A stretch of 64,000 bases of DNA from DASUBV01 sp963822485. GTDB taxonomy: Bacteria; Actinomycetota; Actinomycetes; Streptosporangiales; Streptosporangiaceae. The stretch spans positions 1,239,031-1,303,030 of the forward strand of contig CAWGHW010000037.1 in the NCBI GenBank assembly GCA_963822485.1, read 5' to 3'. This document shows, in pieces, positions 51,075-58,995 of this stretch (positions within the stretch are counted from its first letter, which is position 1; each line of letters opens with the position of its first letter). The position numbers were made by a program, and so were the translations under genes. The notes beneath the pieces were generated by a model. It was given only the letters and a program-made list of their open reading frames with translations, was not told the DNA's origin and made no database searches.

Positions 51075-51540
51075 GCGTCCAGCTGCCAGCACGCGTTCGG
51101 GGCGGGATAGACGAATCGTCGGTAGGGGGCCCGCGGCTTCTTCCGCGGCTCGGCCCGGGCGACGTTCGCGTCGCGGAAGATTCGCGCCAGCGCCGCTGTC
51201 GAGGGAACCGGGGTCATTCCCAAGTCGCGCATCTTCTCGTGGACGCTGATCGGCCCGTGATCCAACCCGGACTGCTCCAATGCGGCGCGGACCCGATCGC
51301 CTGCTTCTTGATGTCCTCGGCGATCCGGTTCAGGCTCGACCGGGGCCATCGGCTGCGCGGCTCAAGAGCCGCGGCCTGCCCTCCTCGAGCGCCCGTCGCC
51401 GGATCGCGTAGAAGGTCTTCCGCGGAGATGGCGTACTCGAGGCAGAACGTACTCACCGCGCCCCGCGGCGCATCCGGTGGCCACTTCGCGATCGCGAGAC
51501 GGACACGAGGATCAACCGGGTCGAAGCGGGCCAGGCCTCA
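51075..51540 (-). pseudogene. IS481-type transposase, N-terminal remnant with frameshifts
   Basis: Read leftward from about 51540, the parts are GLARFDPVDPRVRLAIAKWP, PDAPRGAVSTFCLEYAISAE, then in other frames SRWPRSSLNRIAEDIKKQAI, RAALEQSGLDHGPISVHEKM, RDLGMTPVPSTAALARIFRD and RAPYRRFVYPAPNACWQLDA. This is the order of IS481/IS3-like transposases: HTH domain, helical linker, then the first Asp of the DDE domain in C-W-Q-L-D-A. At least two frame changes occur and the catalytic core after W-Q-L-D-A is lost. No terminal inverted repeats could be found by eye. Confidence 0.7.
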
Positions 51541-51703
51541 AACATCGAGGCGAAGTGTCACCACCAAAGGGCCCCGAAGCAGCACCGATCTATTGATGCA
51601 GAAACGTCACGCCTTTGGTAAGGCATGCTGCACCGCCAGCGCCTTTGGTCGACTCAGTGAAGCCCGAGTGGTACGCGTGTGCTCCTGAGCTCGCGCGCTG
51701 GCG

Positions 51704-52045
51704 TCAGGAACGAAGGGTGCGCAGGCCGGTGCGGATTTCGCTGACCAGGATCTCGGGCTGTTCCAGGGCCGCGAAGTGGCCGCCCTTGCCGGCCTCGCCG
51801 TAGTGGATCAGATTGCTGTAGGTGTCTTCGATCCAGCTTCGTGGCAGGCGCGGGATGTCCCTCGGGAAGACGGTCACCGCGACCGGAAGCGTCAGCTTCG
51901 GGCCGGCGAAAGTGCCCGATTTGTTCTCCCAGTAGATGCGGCCGGACGACGCCGCGCTGTTGGTGAGCCAGTAGAGGGATATCGCGTCGAGCATGTCGTC
52001 CCTGCTGAGGGCGTCCCCGGCGAGCCCGTGTGGCCCGAGATCGCC
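51704..52045 (-). pseudogene. C-terminal tail of an epoxide hydrolase
   Basis: The last ~110 residues of a microsomal-type epoxide hydrolase survive: DALSRDDMLDAISLYWLTNS, SGRIYWENKSGTFAGPKLTL, PVAVTVFPRDIPRLPRSWIE and the catalytic-His segment YGEAGKGGHFAALEQPEILV. The N-terminal domain and nucleophile Asp are gone; to the right the DNA changes to an unrelated endonuclease fragment. It is related to, but clearly different from, the intact enzyme at 837-2069. Confidence 0.75.
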
Positions 52046-52117
52046 CACTCGGTCGGAGTGCCCGGATCGCGGGTGATCTCCGCCATCGTGGACGCGTGGG
52101 GCTGGCGAAGGCGGGCC

Positions 52118-52327
52118 GCTAGCTTCAACCACGCCACCGGCGAGCGGTCAAGTTACGCCGGAGAAGTCGACTACTTCGGAGTTTGGTGTCCGGGCTTCGA
52201 TGATGCATACTTAGTGCCCGTTGACGTCGTCGGAACACGGGAAGGACGCCTGCGGGTCATCCTGCGAGCCAGCAATCAGAAGTCTGGGATACGCTGGGCG
52301 GACGACTTCACAATCAAGGGGCTATAG
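52118..52327 (+). pseudogene. C-terminal fragment of a PD-(D/E)XK-type endonuclease
   Basis: The frame reads ASFNHATGERSSYAGEVDYF, GVWCPGFDDAYLVPVDVVGT and RLRVILRASNQKSGIRWADD, then FTIKGL. It resembles the C-terminal part of group I intron-associated PD-(D/E)XK endonuclease-like proteins (E-V-D-Y-F-x-V-x-C-P...YLVPV...N-x-Q-x-G-I-x-W-A). The N-terminal half with the first acidic residue is missing. The stop codon TAG lies inside the 5' part of the tRNA-Ala gene that begins at 52318. No ribosome site or start is evident. Confidence 0.6.
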
Positions 52328-52391
52328 CGCAGTCCGGTAGCGCACCTCCATGGCATGGAGGGGGTCTGGGGTTCGAATCCCCATAGCTCCA
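52318..52391 (+). tRNA. tRNA-Ala(GGC)
   Basis: This 74-nt cloverleaf has acceptor GGGGCTA/TAGCTCC (one G-T pair), D arm GCGC-AGTCCGGTA-GCGC, anticodon stem CCTCC/GGAGG with loop ATGGCAT giving anticodon GGC, and T arm CTGGGGTTCGAATCCCCAT with the TTCGAAT loop. The discriminator is A and no CCA is encoded. It reads GCC codons, the most used Ala codon here. Its 5' end overlaps the endonuclease-like fragment, and transposase remnants flank it, so it may have been an integration target. Confidence 0.93.
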
Positions 52392-52612
52392 CGCATAACG
52401 GCAGGTCAGGGCCGTGATCAGAGCGGGCTAGGCGGCGTCGAAGATCATTCGTCACCCAGATGTCACCTGGACGAGCCGTGAGCAGGTGACACTGCTCGCG
52501 CCCGGATGAATTTCACGGCACGTCCCGGCACCTAGTCTTGGTCCGTCTGATGGCCGTACCGGCCCGTCGGCGAGGGTTACCGTGATCGCGGTTCAGTTGA
52601 CCGGCCAGAAGG

Positions 52613-52993
52613 TCACGCTGCCTCATAGCACACCTGCCCGAGGACCGCGCCGATCCCGTGCGCCAGCGCAGCGACCAGGTGCGGGGCCTTCCCGGCCTTG
52701 TTCTTCGCGCCGCGGACGGTCTTCCCGTCGATGGCGATCGCCAGCCTGCCGCCTGCCCGCATCGCCCTCGTCCACAGCCAGGCACCGAGGACCCGGTCGA
52801 CGACATCAGGACCGACCAGGGCAAAGGCCCGCCGGAACGTCGATTCTTCCGCCGCGCCGCGGACCGCGCCCAGCACGGCGAGCGCCTCCGGGCCGGCATC
52901 GGCGGCCCACTGCCCGATCGCGGCGAACGACCTCGACCCTGCGATCACCGCCGCGATCCCGACGGCGAGCAGCCCGGCCAGCGGGTGGCTCAT
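52613..52993 (-). pseudogene. ISAs1-family transposase, N-terminal fragment
   Basis: The fragment of 126 residues has the ISAs1 N-terminal domain: HPLAGLLAVGIAAVIAGSRS, FAAIGQWAADAGPEALAVLG and VRGAAEESTFRRAFALVGPD. It continues into the catalytic domain start LAIAIDGKTVRGAKNKAGKA with the first Asp (D-G-K-T-V-R-G), and APHLVAALAHGIGAVLGQV. It then ends, and about 250 residues with the remaining DDE residues are missing. It is inactive. It stands 222 bp from the tRNA. Confidence 0.8.
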
Positions 52994-53068
52994 GACTACG
53001 TGACTACCCCATGATCATTTTGAGGACGTGTGGGCGGGGTCGCCAACGCCGGGTCCGGCGGTGGCCGC

Positions 53069-53371
53069 TCAAGCGGGGTGAGCTGGGTGGCACGGGATCC
53101 GGTCAGGAAAGTAGCTGAAGCCCGATCCGGTGGTGATGAGCCGCTGCTCATCGATCCCGCGCACAGCCCAGGCATCTACCGGGCCGCCGGTGTTGTTCAT
53201 CTGGACGAAGAAACCGACGTCGGACTCGTCCCGGCACAAGAACACGCCGTCCTCCTCAGCCCCGCGGCTGCCGGCGATGCCCGGAGCAGCGCCCATTCGC
53301 GTCCAGTCCAGGCCATGCCGCAGAATCGAATCCCGGTTCCGGACCGAAGTGACGTGGAACAGGCAGCGCAT
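53069..53371 (-). CDS. Small protein resembling ADP-ribosyltransferase-like folds
   Basis: The start chosen is ATG 53371 (MRCLFHVTSVRNRDSILRHG). The 100-residue product begins with the pattern L-F/Y-H-V-T-x3-N-x2-S-I-L-x2-G-L, found in DarT/DUF4433 and RNA 2'-phosphotransferase-type members of the ADP-ribosyltransferase fold. It continues RMGAAPGIAGSRGAEEDGVF, LCRDESDVGFFVQMNNTGGP and VDAWAVRGIDEQRLITTGSG. The catalytic Glu of DarT is not identifiable and the protein is much shorter. No antitoxin-like macrodomain gene lies next to it. It may be a small NAD-binding or a degenerate protein. Assignment is tentative. Confidence 0.45.
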   Translation of the reverse strand: MRCLFHVTSVRNRDSILRHGLDWTRMGAAPGIAGSRGAEEDGVFLCRDESDVGFFVQMNNTGGPVDAWAVRGIDEQRLITTGSGFSYFPDRIPCHPAHPA

Positions 53372-53619
53372 GGCCAGAAGCGTAACCGCCCACTCAGCCA
53401 CCTCGGCCGCAGCGTCGCGCCGCTCCCAACGCCCGGTTCTGCCGCGTACGGAGCGCTCCCTCGCGCGACGACGTAGCAGGCACTGTGGTCCTCAGCGTGA
53501 CGTTGTGTGAGGGAGGGTGTTCGGGAGAACGCTCGCCGAGCCGCCTGCGTGCGTGCGATTCTTGGTCCCGTGGGACGCGGTCGCTGCCGCGCCGAATGGA
53601 TGATCTGTTCTGGGGCACG

Positions 53620-54017
53620 CGCTGGCGGGCTGCGGCCAGCATCTCACGTACGATCAACTGCGCCAGCAGTCGAGCCGCCGTCCACGCTCTCGCTGCTCGC
53701 CCTAATCCGCCACATGGCCAGGTCGAACGGGCCTGGTTCCGTCGGGTGTTCGACGGCCACGGCGCTCCGATGGTCTGGTCCGACCGTGCCATGGACTTCC
53801 AGGCGGCCTTCGACAGAGTGAAGGAGGTGGGGGAGGGGGGAACTCGCGCCGCATCGAGCGGGACGCGGAGTCGCTGGACCTGGCCGGGTATCAGCCCCGG
53901 TGGGCGGACGAGGTCTCCCTGCGGATGGTCATGGTCCACGCGCTGCTCGAATACGGCCGCCACAATGGGCACGCGGACTTCCTGCGCGAGGGCATTGACG
54001 GGACCGTCGGCGCCTGA
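53620..54017 (+). pseudogene. DinB-family protein, frameshifted remnant
   Basis: Parts of a DinB/DUF664 protein are found in different frames: TLSLLALIRHMAR, then VERAWFRRVFDGHGAPMVWS with SDRAMDFQAAFDRVKEVGEG, and finally IERDAESLDLAGYQPRWADE, VSLRMVMVHALLEYGRHNGH and ADFLREGIDGTVGA ending at 54017. The metal-ligand His residues of the helices (L-I-R-H-M and H-N-G-H) are preserved, but the frames do not connect. Actinobacterial members are thiol-dependent transferases or hydrolases of the bacillithiol/mycothiol type. The remnant is probably inactive. Confidence 0.7.
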
Positions 54018-54063
54018 GGCCAGCTTTAGGACAGCGTGGCGCCACGGACCTGCGTTCATGGGC

Positions 54064-55038
54064 TCAGCGCGCAGGCGGCTCCTCCTCATCGTCATCGGCT
54101 GGCCAGGCCTCGCCGTCCGGGGACAGCCGGACACCGAATGTCTGCAACAGCGCCTGTATCGCTTCCATTGCCTCCTGAAGGCCAGGGCGCGCCGGCGAGG
54201 GTCTCGCGGGCGGGCGGTTCCCATGGCCTAGGCGCCGGTCTCCGCGCACTACCTTCCTGACGGTAATTGTCTTGCGCCTGGGAGCGGGTAGAGCGGGCCG
54301 GTCACCAGCCTGGGCGGACTCTGGATGGCTCCGAATGGCAAAGAGCCTGGCCTCAAGGATCTCTCGCATCATTGCCTGAAGCTCAGGATTATCAATCTTG
54401 GGTATGTCGTGGATCATTCGCTCAGCGAGCAGGAAGTCGTCCTCGCGCTCCATCCGCGATGAGACCCGGTCGAAACGCTCCAGCGCGGACTCACGTACCG
54501 CATTGAAGGTCCTCGAGATATACGCTGCGTACGCGGCGCCAACGACGCCAACGCCACCGAACACGACTTGGGCGGATCTGCTCTTCACCAGCATCAGGGC
54601 GGCCGCAGCGCCGGTAAGGATGAGCAGCCCGAGGATCATCGCGGCCTGGCTGTTGCGATCCGAGTTCCTGGCCTGATTGCCGTACATCAAGATGTTCTTG
54701 GCCATCTGCCTTCGGCTGCGCATCAGCTCGTACGGAAATCCAGGAACCGCGCTTCCGGCGGCCAGGTCTGCGGATTCCTGCTTTTCCTGGTAGCGGCGAA
54801 GCGCGGCATAGTACCGGAAGTAGGCAACGGTGCCAGCTAACACGAACCATACGGCTCCGGCCTCGATCAGGTGGAGAGCTTCCCCGCGGGCAAGTGGGCT
54901 GACCCAGGCCACCGTTCCGACCCCTAGCGCAAGGAAGCCGAGGACCAGGGTACGTCGGCGATCCTTTACCGCCCTATCGTAGTCGGGGGATAGTATCCAG
55001 CCTCCCGGATCATCCCTTCGACCGTTTTCATCGGCCAT
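54064..55038 (-). CDS. TRADD-N-like two-TM membrane protein
   Basis: This 324-residue protein has two pairs of hydrophobic helices: LVLGFLALGVGTVAWVSPLA with IEAGAVWFVLAGTVAYFRYY, and AMILGLLILTGAAAALMLVK with VVFGGVGVVGAAYAAYIS. Between and behind them lie charged helical parts. The segment NQARNSDRNSQAAMILGLLI and the following RTFNAVRESALERFDRVSSR with LLAERMIHDIPKIDNPELQA recall the TRADD-N-associated membrane domain described in predicted bacterial conflict systems. The C-terminal third is basic then Pro/Glu-rich. No effector (NTPase, protease or TIR) gene is adjacent. It has normal codon use for the window. Confidence 0.55.
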   Translation of the reverse strand: MADENGRRDDPGGWILSPDYDRAVKDRRRTLVLGFLALGVGTVAWVSPLARGEALHLIEAGAVWFVLAGTVAYFRYYAALRRYQEKQESADLAAGSAVPGFPYELMRSRRQMAKNILMYGNQARNSDRNSQAAMILGLLILTGAAAALMLVKSRSAQVVFGGVGVVGAAYAAYISRTFNAVRESALERFDRVSSRMEREDDFLLAERMIHDIPKIDNPELQAMMREILEARLFAIRSHPESAQAGDRPALPAPRRKTITVRKVVRGDRRLGHGNRPPARPSPARPGLQEAMEAIQALLQTFGVRLSPDGEAWPADDDEEEPPAR

Positions 55039-55179
55039 GGGCGAACTCTAGTGTTACCGGACCATTGAGGTAAGTGCATAGGAGTACACAGACCGCGCGG
55101 ATACCGGGCGGCTGGCACGATCGATCGACCCGAGCACTGCTGGCCTGACCACGCCCCAAGATGCCAGCGAGCCGGATAC

Positions 55180-56218
55180 GTGCCGATAGCCGGACGTATG
55201 AGATACCGTCGTCACGTGGTACCAGGGGGCGCAGAGAACGCGCCGTCGTCGCAATGGGCCGATATCGGCGGTTTAATACATTACGTCGACCATGGCGGAC
55301 CGGAAGACGGGCCGCTCATAGTGCTGATTCACGGCCTGGGCGGTTCGCTGTCGAGCTGGGCCGCCGTGGCACCCGCACTGGCGCGGATTGGCCGCGTCAT
55401 CGCCTTTGACCTGCCTGGCTTCGGTCGCACCCCGGGCAGCACGCCCGGCAGTCCCCGGCCGGTGACCCTCGGGGCCAACAAGGTGCTGCTGCGCCGTTTC
55501 CTCGCCCAGGTCACGGGGGCGCCCGCGATCGTAATCGGCCACTCGATGGGCGCTACCATCGCCGCGATGCTGTCGGCGGAGGACAGCGCCAGCACGGCGG
55601 GCCTGGTCCTCATCGATCCCGCGGTACCCTGGCAGTTCGAGCGGACGGGCGGCCGTCTGCGGCTGGGGGATATGGTCGCCGGGCTGATTCAGACGGCCAG
55701 CACCCCTGGCCAGGCCAGCCAGCGGGGCCAGCGGACGCTGGAGCAGGCCGTGCGACTGGCCCAGCGGCTATGAGCGGGCGTCCCGGATCCAGCCACAGAC
55801 GATCGAGCGCAACCTCGCAGCCGTGCGGACGCGGCTGGACAACGGCGAGATGAACGCCGACATGCTGACCGCGGCCCGATCGCTGACGCTCACCGTAGGA
55901 CGGCGCCGGCAATTCGCGGCCATGCTCAGCCGGATCAGCGTGCCGGTACTGATGCTGCACGGTGACCGGGACAGATTCGTGCCCATAGGCGCCGCGCGGG
56001 CAACGGCACTGGCCAATCCGGCCTGGCACTTCGAGGTCGCGAAGGGGATCGGTCATGTCCCTCAATTGGAAGATCCCGAATGGACAACCGCGCGCATCTT
56101 GTCGTGGTTCAGCGCCGAAGGCGCCGAGGCGACCCGGCTGGCCCGGACGGCGGCACGGCTCAAGGCCGACCCACCGGCGCGGAAACGTGATTGCCGGGAT
56201 AACACATCCGAGAACTGA
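55180..56218 (+). pseudogene. Alpha/beta hydrolase, one frameshift
   Basis: This alpha/beta-fold hydrolase has VLIHGLGGSLSSWAAVAPAL (oxyanion HG), AFDLPGFGRTPGS, and the nucleophile in IVIGHSMGATIAAML (G-H-S-M-G). After QRTLEQAVRLAQRL the frame stops at 55773. The rest continues in another frame: YERASRIQPQTIERNLAAVR, ISVPVLMLHGDRDRFVPIGA (acid) and GIGHVPQLEDPE (His). The break at about 55765 is a single-base event and the repaired protein is about 345 residues. It is co-directional with the isoprenoid genes, 171 bp upstream of the first, and may be part of that cluster. The substrate is unknown. Confidence 0.75.
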
Positions 56219-56389
56219 AACTCCTATACATAGAACTAGATAGCGCTCTGGGAGTGAACGGGAGCGTATGCTATGGTCCGGCACGTTGATACCTCCCGGC
56301 GGCCGCCTACGGGCCGACCAGCGCCGGGGGAAGAAAGTGGGGCCCGCATTGCCTTTTATTCCTCTGTCAGCTGAAGAAACCTGATCGCC

Positions 56390-57055
56390 GTGGACGCCGA
56401 AGCGTACATCGCGTCCCCCGGCTATCTGCGCGACTTGGACATCACCCGGGCCATATGGTCGGAGCCGACCACCGCCGGGACGGCGGGCGCGTATGTGTTC
56501 CTCATCTACCTGTCCCTGCCGGTGCTCCTGGATGTCCGCTCGCGTAGCGGACGACCGGCCCGCTCCGCATTGGACGGCGAGCGAGAGCGGACGTTTCTCA
56601 TGAATATCACCGGCTGCGCGGCACAAGATCCCTGGCGCGGCGGGATAAGAAACCCCCAGGTTCGCCGCCAGGCCCGCCTGCTGGGCCGGTATCACGATGG
56701 GTTCAGCGGAATGCGACCCGAGTACGTTGACTTTATCGGCGCGGTGATCGCCCTGGCGCCCCTCAAGGCTCGCCCGGAGCTTCGGACGTCCGCCTGGGAT
56801 CGGCGGCGGCAGAGCTACTGGCGTTACATGAGCTGCGCGCTTTCGCTGCTGGGCACCCGCCTCGGCGACGAGGCAGCGGCCAGGGAACGGTGCCTGGCCT
56901 TCGTCGATGCCCATGCCGCGCCCTCTGCCGAGGGTCGCCGGCTGTTCAAATTCCTTTACGCTCATCACCCGCGGTACGTGGAACGAGCCGTCTCCCTTCT
57001 TCCGCCGCGAGCCGGGGCAGCGGTCGGCGATCTCACCACGAGCCCGGCATGCTAG
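56390..57055 (+). CDS. Unrecognised 221-residue protein at the head of the isoprenoid cluster
   Basis: The start is GTG 56390. The protein has mixed helical character: YVFLIYLSLPVLLDVRSRSG, ERTFLMNITGCAAQDPWRGG, NPQVRRQARLLGRYHDGFSG, MRPEYVDFIGAVIALAPLKA and RQSYWRYMSCALSLLGTRLG. The order of a His within RYHDGF-x-G-M and the following E-Y-V-D-F-I-G-A segment vaguely recalls MpaB-like oxygenases (DUF2236), but I cannot confirm the family. It overlaps the polyprenyl synthase start by 7 bp and is therefore translationally linked to it. It might be a tailoring enzyme of the product. Confidence 0.6.
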   Translation: MDAEAYIASPGYLRDLDITRAIWSEPTTAGTAGAYVFLIYLSLPVLLDVRSRSGRPARSALDGERERTFLMNITGCAAQDPWRGGIRNPQVRRQARLLGRYHDGFSGMRPEYVDFIGAVIALAPLKARPELRTSAWDRRRQSYWRYMSCALSLLGTRLGDEAAARERCLAFVDAHAAPSAEGRRLFKFLYAHHPRYVERAVSLLPPRAGAAVGDLTTSPAC

Positions 57056-58071
57056 CCGCCCTGCACGCGAGATACGCGACGCACCTGGCTGAGCTGGATC
57101 GGCTGATGCTGGACGAACTGGCCCGATGGCGCAGCGCGGATATCGACCGGCTGTGGACGCTGACCCAGGCGCAGATCGAGCGACACGGAAAGCGCCTGAG
57201 GCCGCTGCTGGCGCTGACGATGGCCGAGTACCTGGGCGGCGATCCCCGCATCGCGGTGCGCGGGGCGGCCAGCGTCGAGCTTTACCACACGGCGTCGCTG
57301 ATCCTCGACGATGTCCAGGACCATTCCGAGATCCGACGCGGCGAGCCAACCGTCAGCGCCAGCGTCAGTCCGAGCACCGCCGTCAACGTCGCCCTCTTCG
57401 TGCGCTCGCTCGCCTATCACGTGATCTACGGCGACACCAATGGTGATCCCGCGCAGCGACTGCGCATGCATCAGGAGCTAGACGAGGCCGCCACCCACCT
57501 GATCCTTGGCCAGAGCATCGACATCGGCTGGCACGAGAAGTGGTATCCGTCCTACCGCCAATTCCCCTACGACCGGATGATCGCGGGCAAGAGCGGGGCG
57601 CTATTCGGCTGCGCGGCCGCCATCGGCGCCTGCGCCGCCGGGGCTGGCGCGACGGTGATCACCGCCGCCCGCGACTACGGCATCGCGTTCGGGGCCCTCT
57701 ACCAGATGGTGGACGACTACCTCGACGTGTTCGGCGACGAGACCATCCTGCGCCGGCCGCGGTTCGACGATTTCCGCGAGGGCAAGATGACCGGGCCGCT
57801 CATCTGCCTGCTCTCCGAGTTGCGGGATCAGGGGCGCCAGCACGACATGGACCGAGTGGCGCGCGCACTGGCGGGCGACCATCCCGCCGGCCGCGACTGG
57901 GACTGGCTGCTCGAGCTCATGCGCCAGCACGACGTCGACGGAAAGCTGCGAAAGGAAATTTCCGAGCGCGCCACCGAGCTGGCCGAGCCGGCCATTGACG
58001 TGCGCAGCAGCGATCCGGCGAGCTTTGCCGAACTGGTCGAGCTGATCGTCGCTCCGGCCGGCCGGTCATGA
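57049..58071 (+). CDS. Polyprenyl diphosphate synthase (GGPP/FPP-type)
   Basis: The start is ATG 57049 (MLAALHARYATHLAELDRLM), overlapping the previous gene. The 340-residue trans-prenyltransferase has GKRLRPLL (IPP-site Lys/Arg). The first Asp-rich motif is D87-D88-V-Q-D91 in ASLILDDVQDHSEIRRGEPT, and the second is D222-D223-Y-L-D226 in MVDDYLDVFGDETILRRPRF. The usual G-K segment is EGKMTGPLICLL. It condenses IPP with allylic diphosphates to a C15-C25 chain. Chain length cannot be fixed; Ala-Ser-Leu precedes the first motif. It is coupled to UbiA by ATGA (58068-58071) and supplies that enzyme or the terpene-synthase-like protein. Confidence 0.92.
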   Translation: MLAALHARYATHLAELDRLMLDELARWRSADIDRLWTLTQAQIERHGKRLRPLLALTMAEYLGGDPRIAVRGAASVELYHTASLILDDVQDHSEIRRGEPTVSASVSPSTAVNVALFVRSLAYHVIYGDTNGDPAQRLRMHQELDEAATHLILGQSIDIGWHEKWYPSYRQFPYDRMIAGKSGALFGCAAAIGACAAGAGATVITAARDYGIAFGALYQMVDDYLDVFGDETILRRPRFDDFREGKMTGPLICLLSELRDQGRQHDMDRVARALAGDHPAGRDWDWLLELMRQHDVDGKLRKEISERATELAEPAIDVRSSDPASFAELVELIVAPAGRS

Positions 58072-58973
58072 CCGCGCGGGACCACCTGACGTCGCAGGCT
58101 CCGCCACGAATAGCCGAGCGGCAGTCAGCCGGTCGGCGGCTGGCAGATCTCATCGTGCTGATCCGGCTGCCCAGTTGCCTGGTCGGCGGCGTCAGCGTCC
58201 GGCTGGGGATGCACCTGGCCTCCGGAGCCAGTGGGCCACCCGTCGCGTCGGTCGCGCTGGGGATGCTCAGCATGTTCTTTGCCGTCGCGGCCGCGAACGC
58301 GATCAATGACGTCCTGGATATCGACACCGACACGCTGGCCAAGCCGGGCCGACCGCTGCCGGCCGGCCGGATCTCCGCGCAGGCCGCGCTGGCGGTTGCG
58401 GCCTGCGCGGGAGCCCTGGCCCTGGTCACGGCGGCGCCGCTGGGGAAGTACGCCGCGCTCTGGACCCTCGGCCTGCTGGCCCTGGCGTTCTGGTACTCCT
58501 ATCGCGCCAAGGGCACGGTGCTGCTCGGCAACTGCATCGTGGCCTGCTGCGCCAGCTCGCCCATACTCTTCGGTGCCCTGATTGCCGGGCGACCCGACGC
58601 CCTGGCCTGGATCGCGGTCGGGCTTTCTTTCACCTTCATGCTGGCCTACGAAACGCTGAAGACGATCGCCGATCGCGCCTCGGACGAGGTCAGCCGGATT
58701 CGCACGTTCGCGACCTGGGCCGGTGCCCACGCGGCCGTACTTCTCTTCCGGGGTCTCATTGCCCTGCTCATCCTGGCCGCCAGCACCGCCAGCATCGCGA
58801 GTCCGCACCCAGGGCCGTACCTGCTGGCCCTCGCGGTCACCTTCGTCTGCCCGGCACTGGCCGCAGTGGCAACGCTGGGCGGTTCCCCTGGCCCGCAGGC
58901 CATCCGTACCAGCGTCTTCTTCATGAGATCAGCGTGGTTCCTCGGAATTATCACGTTGTGGCTGCTTCGCTAG
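58068..58973 (+). CDS. UbiA-family prenyltransferase
   Basis: This is a 301-residue, multi-spanning UbiA protein. The first Asp-rich motif is N80-D81-x2-D84-x3-D88 in NAINDVLDIDTDTLAKPGRP, followed by LPAGRIS, the R-P-L-P-S/A-G pattern shared with digeranylgeranylglyceryl-phosphate synthase-like and chlorophyll-synthase-like members. The second motif is around KTIADRASDEVSRIRTFATW. Nine or so TM helices are apparent. It transfers a prenyl diphosphate to an acceptor in the membrane, or cyclises it as in UbiA-type terpene cyclases. It lies between the diphosphate synthase and the dikinase gene. Confidence 0.9.
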   Translation: MTARDHLTSQAPPRIAERQSAGRRLADLIVLIRLPSCLVGGVSVRLGMHLASGASGPPVASVALGMLSMFFAVAAANAINDVLDIDTDTLAKPGRPLPAGRISAQAALAVAACAGALALVTAAPLGKYAALWTLGLLALAFWYSYRAKGTVLLGNCIVACCASSPILFGALIAGRPDALAWIAVGLSFTFMLAYETLKTIADRASDEVSRIRTFATWAGAHAAVLLFRGLIALLILAASTASIASPHPGPYLLALAVTFVCPALAAVATLGGSPGPQAIRTSVFFMRSAWFLGIITLWLLR

Positions 58974-58995
58974 GCCTCATATGGGAGGGGACCAG

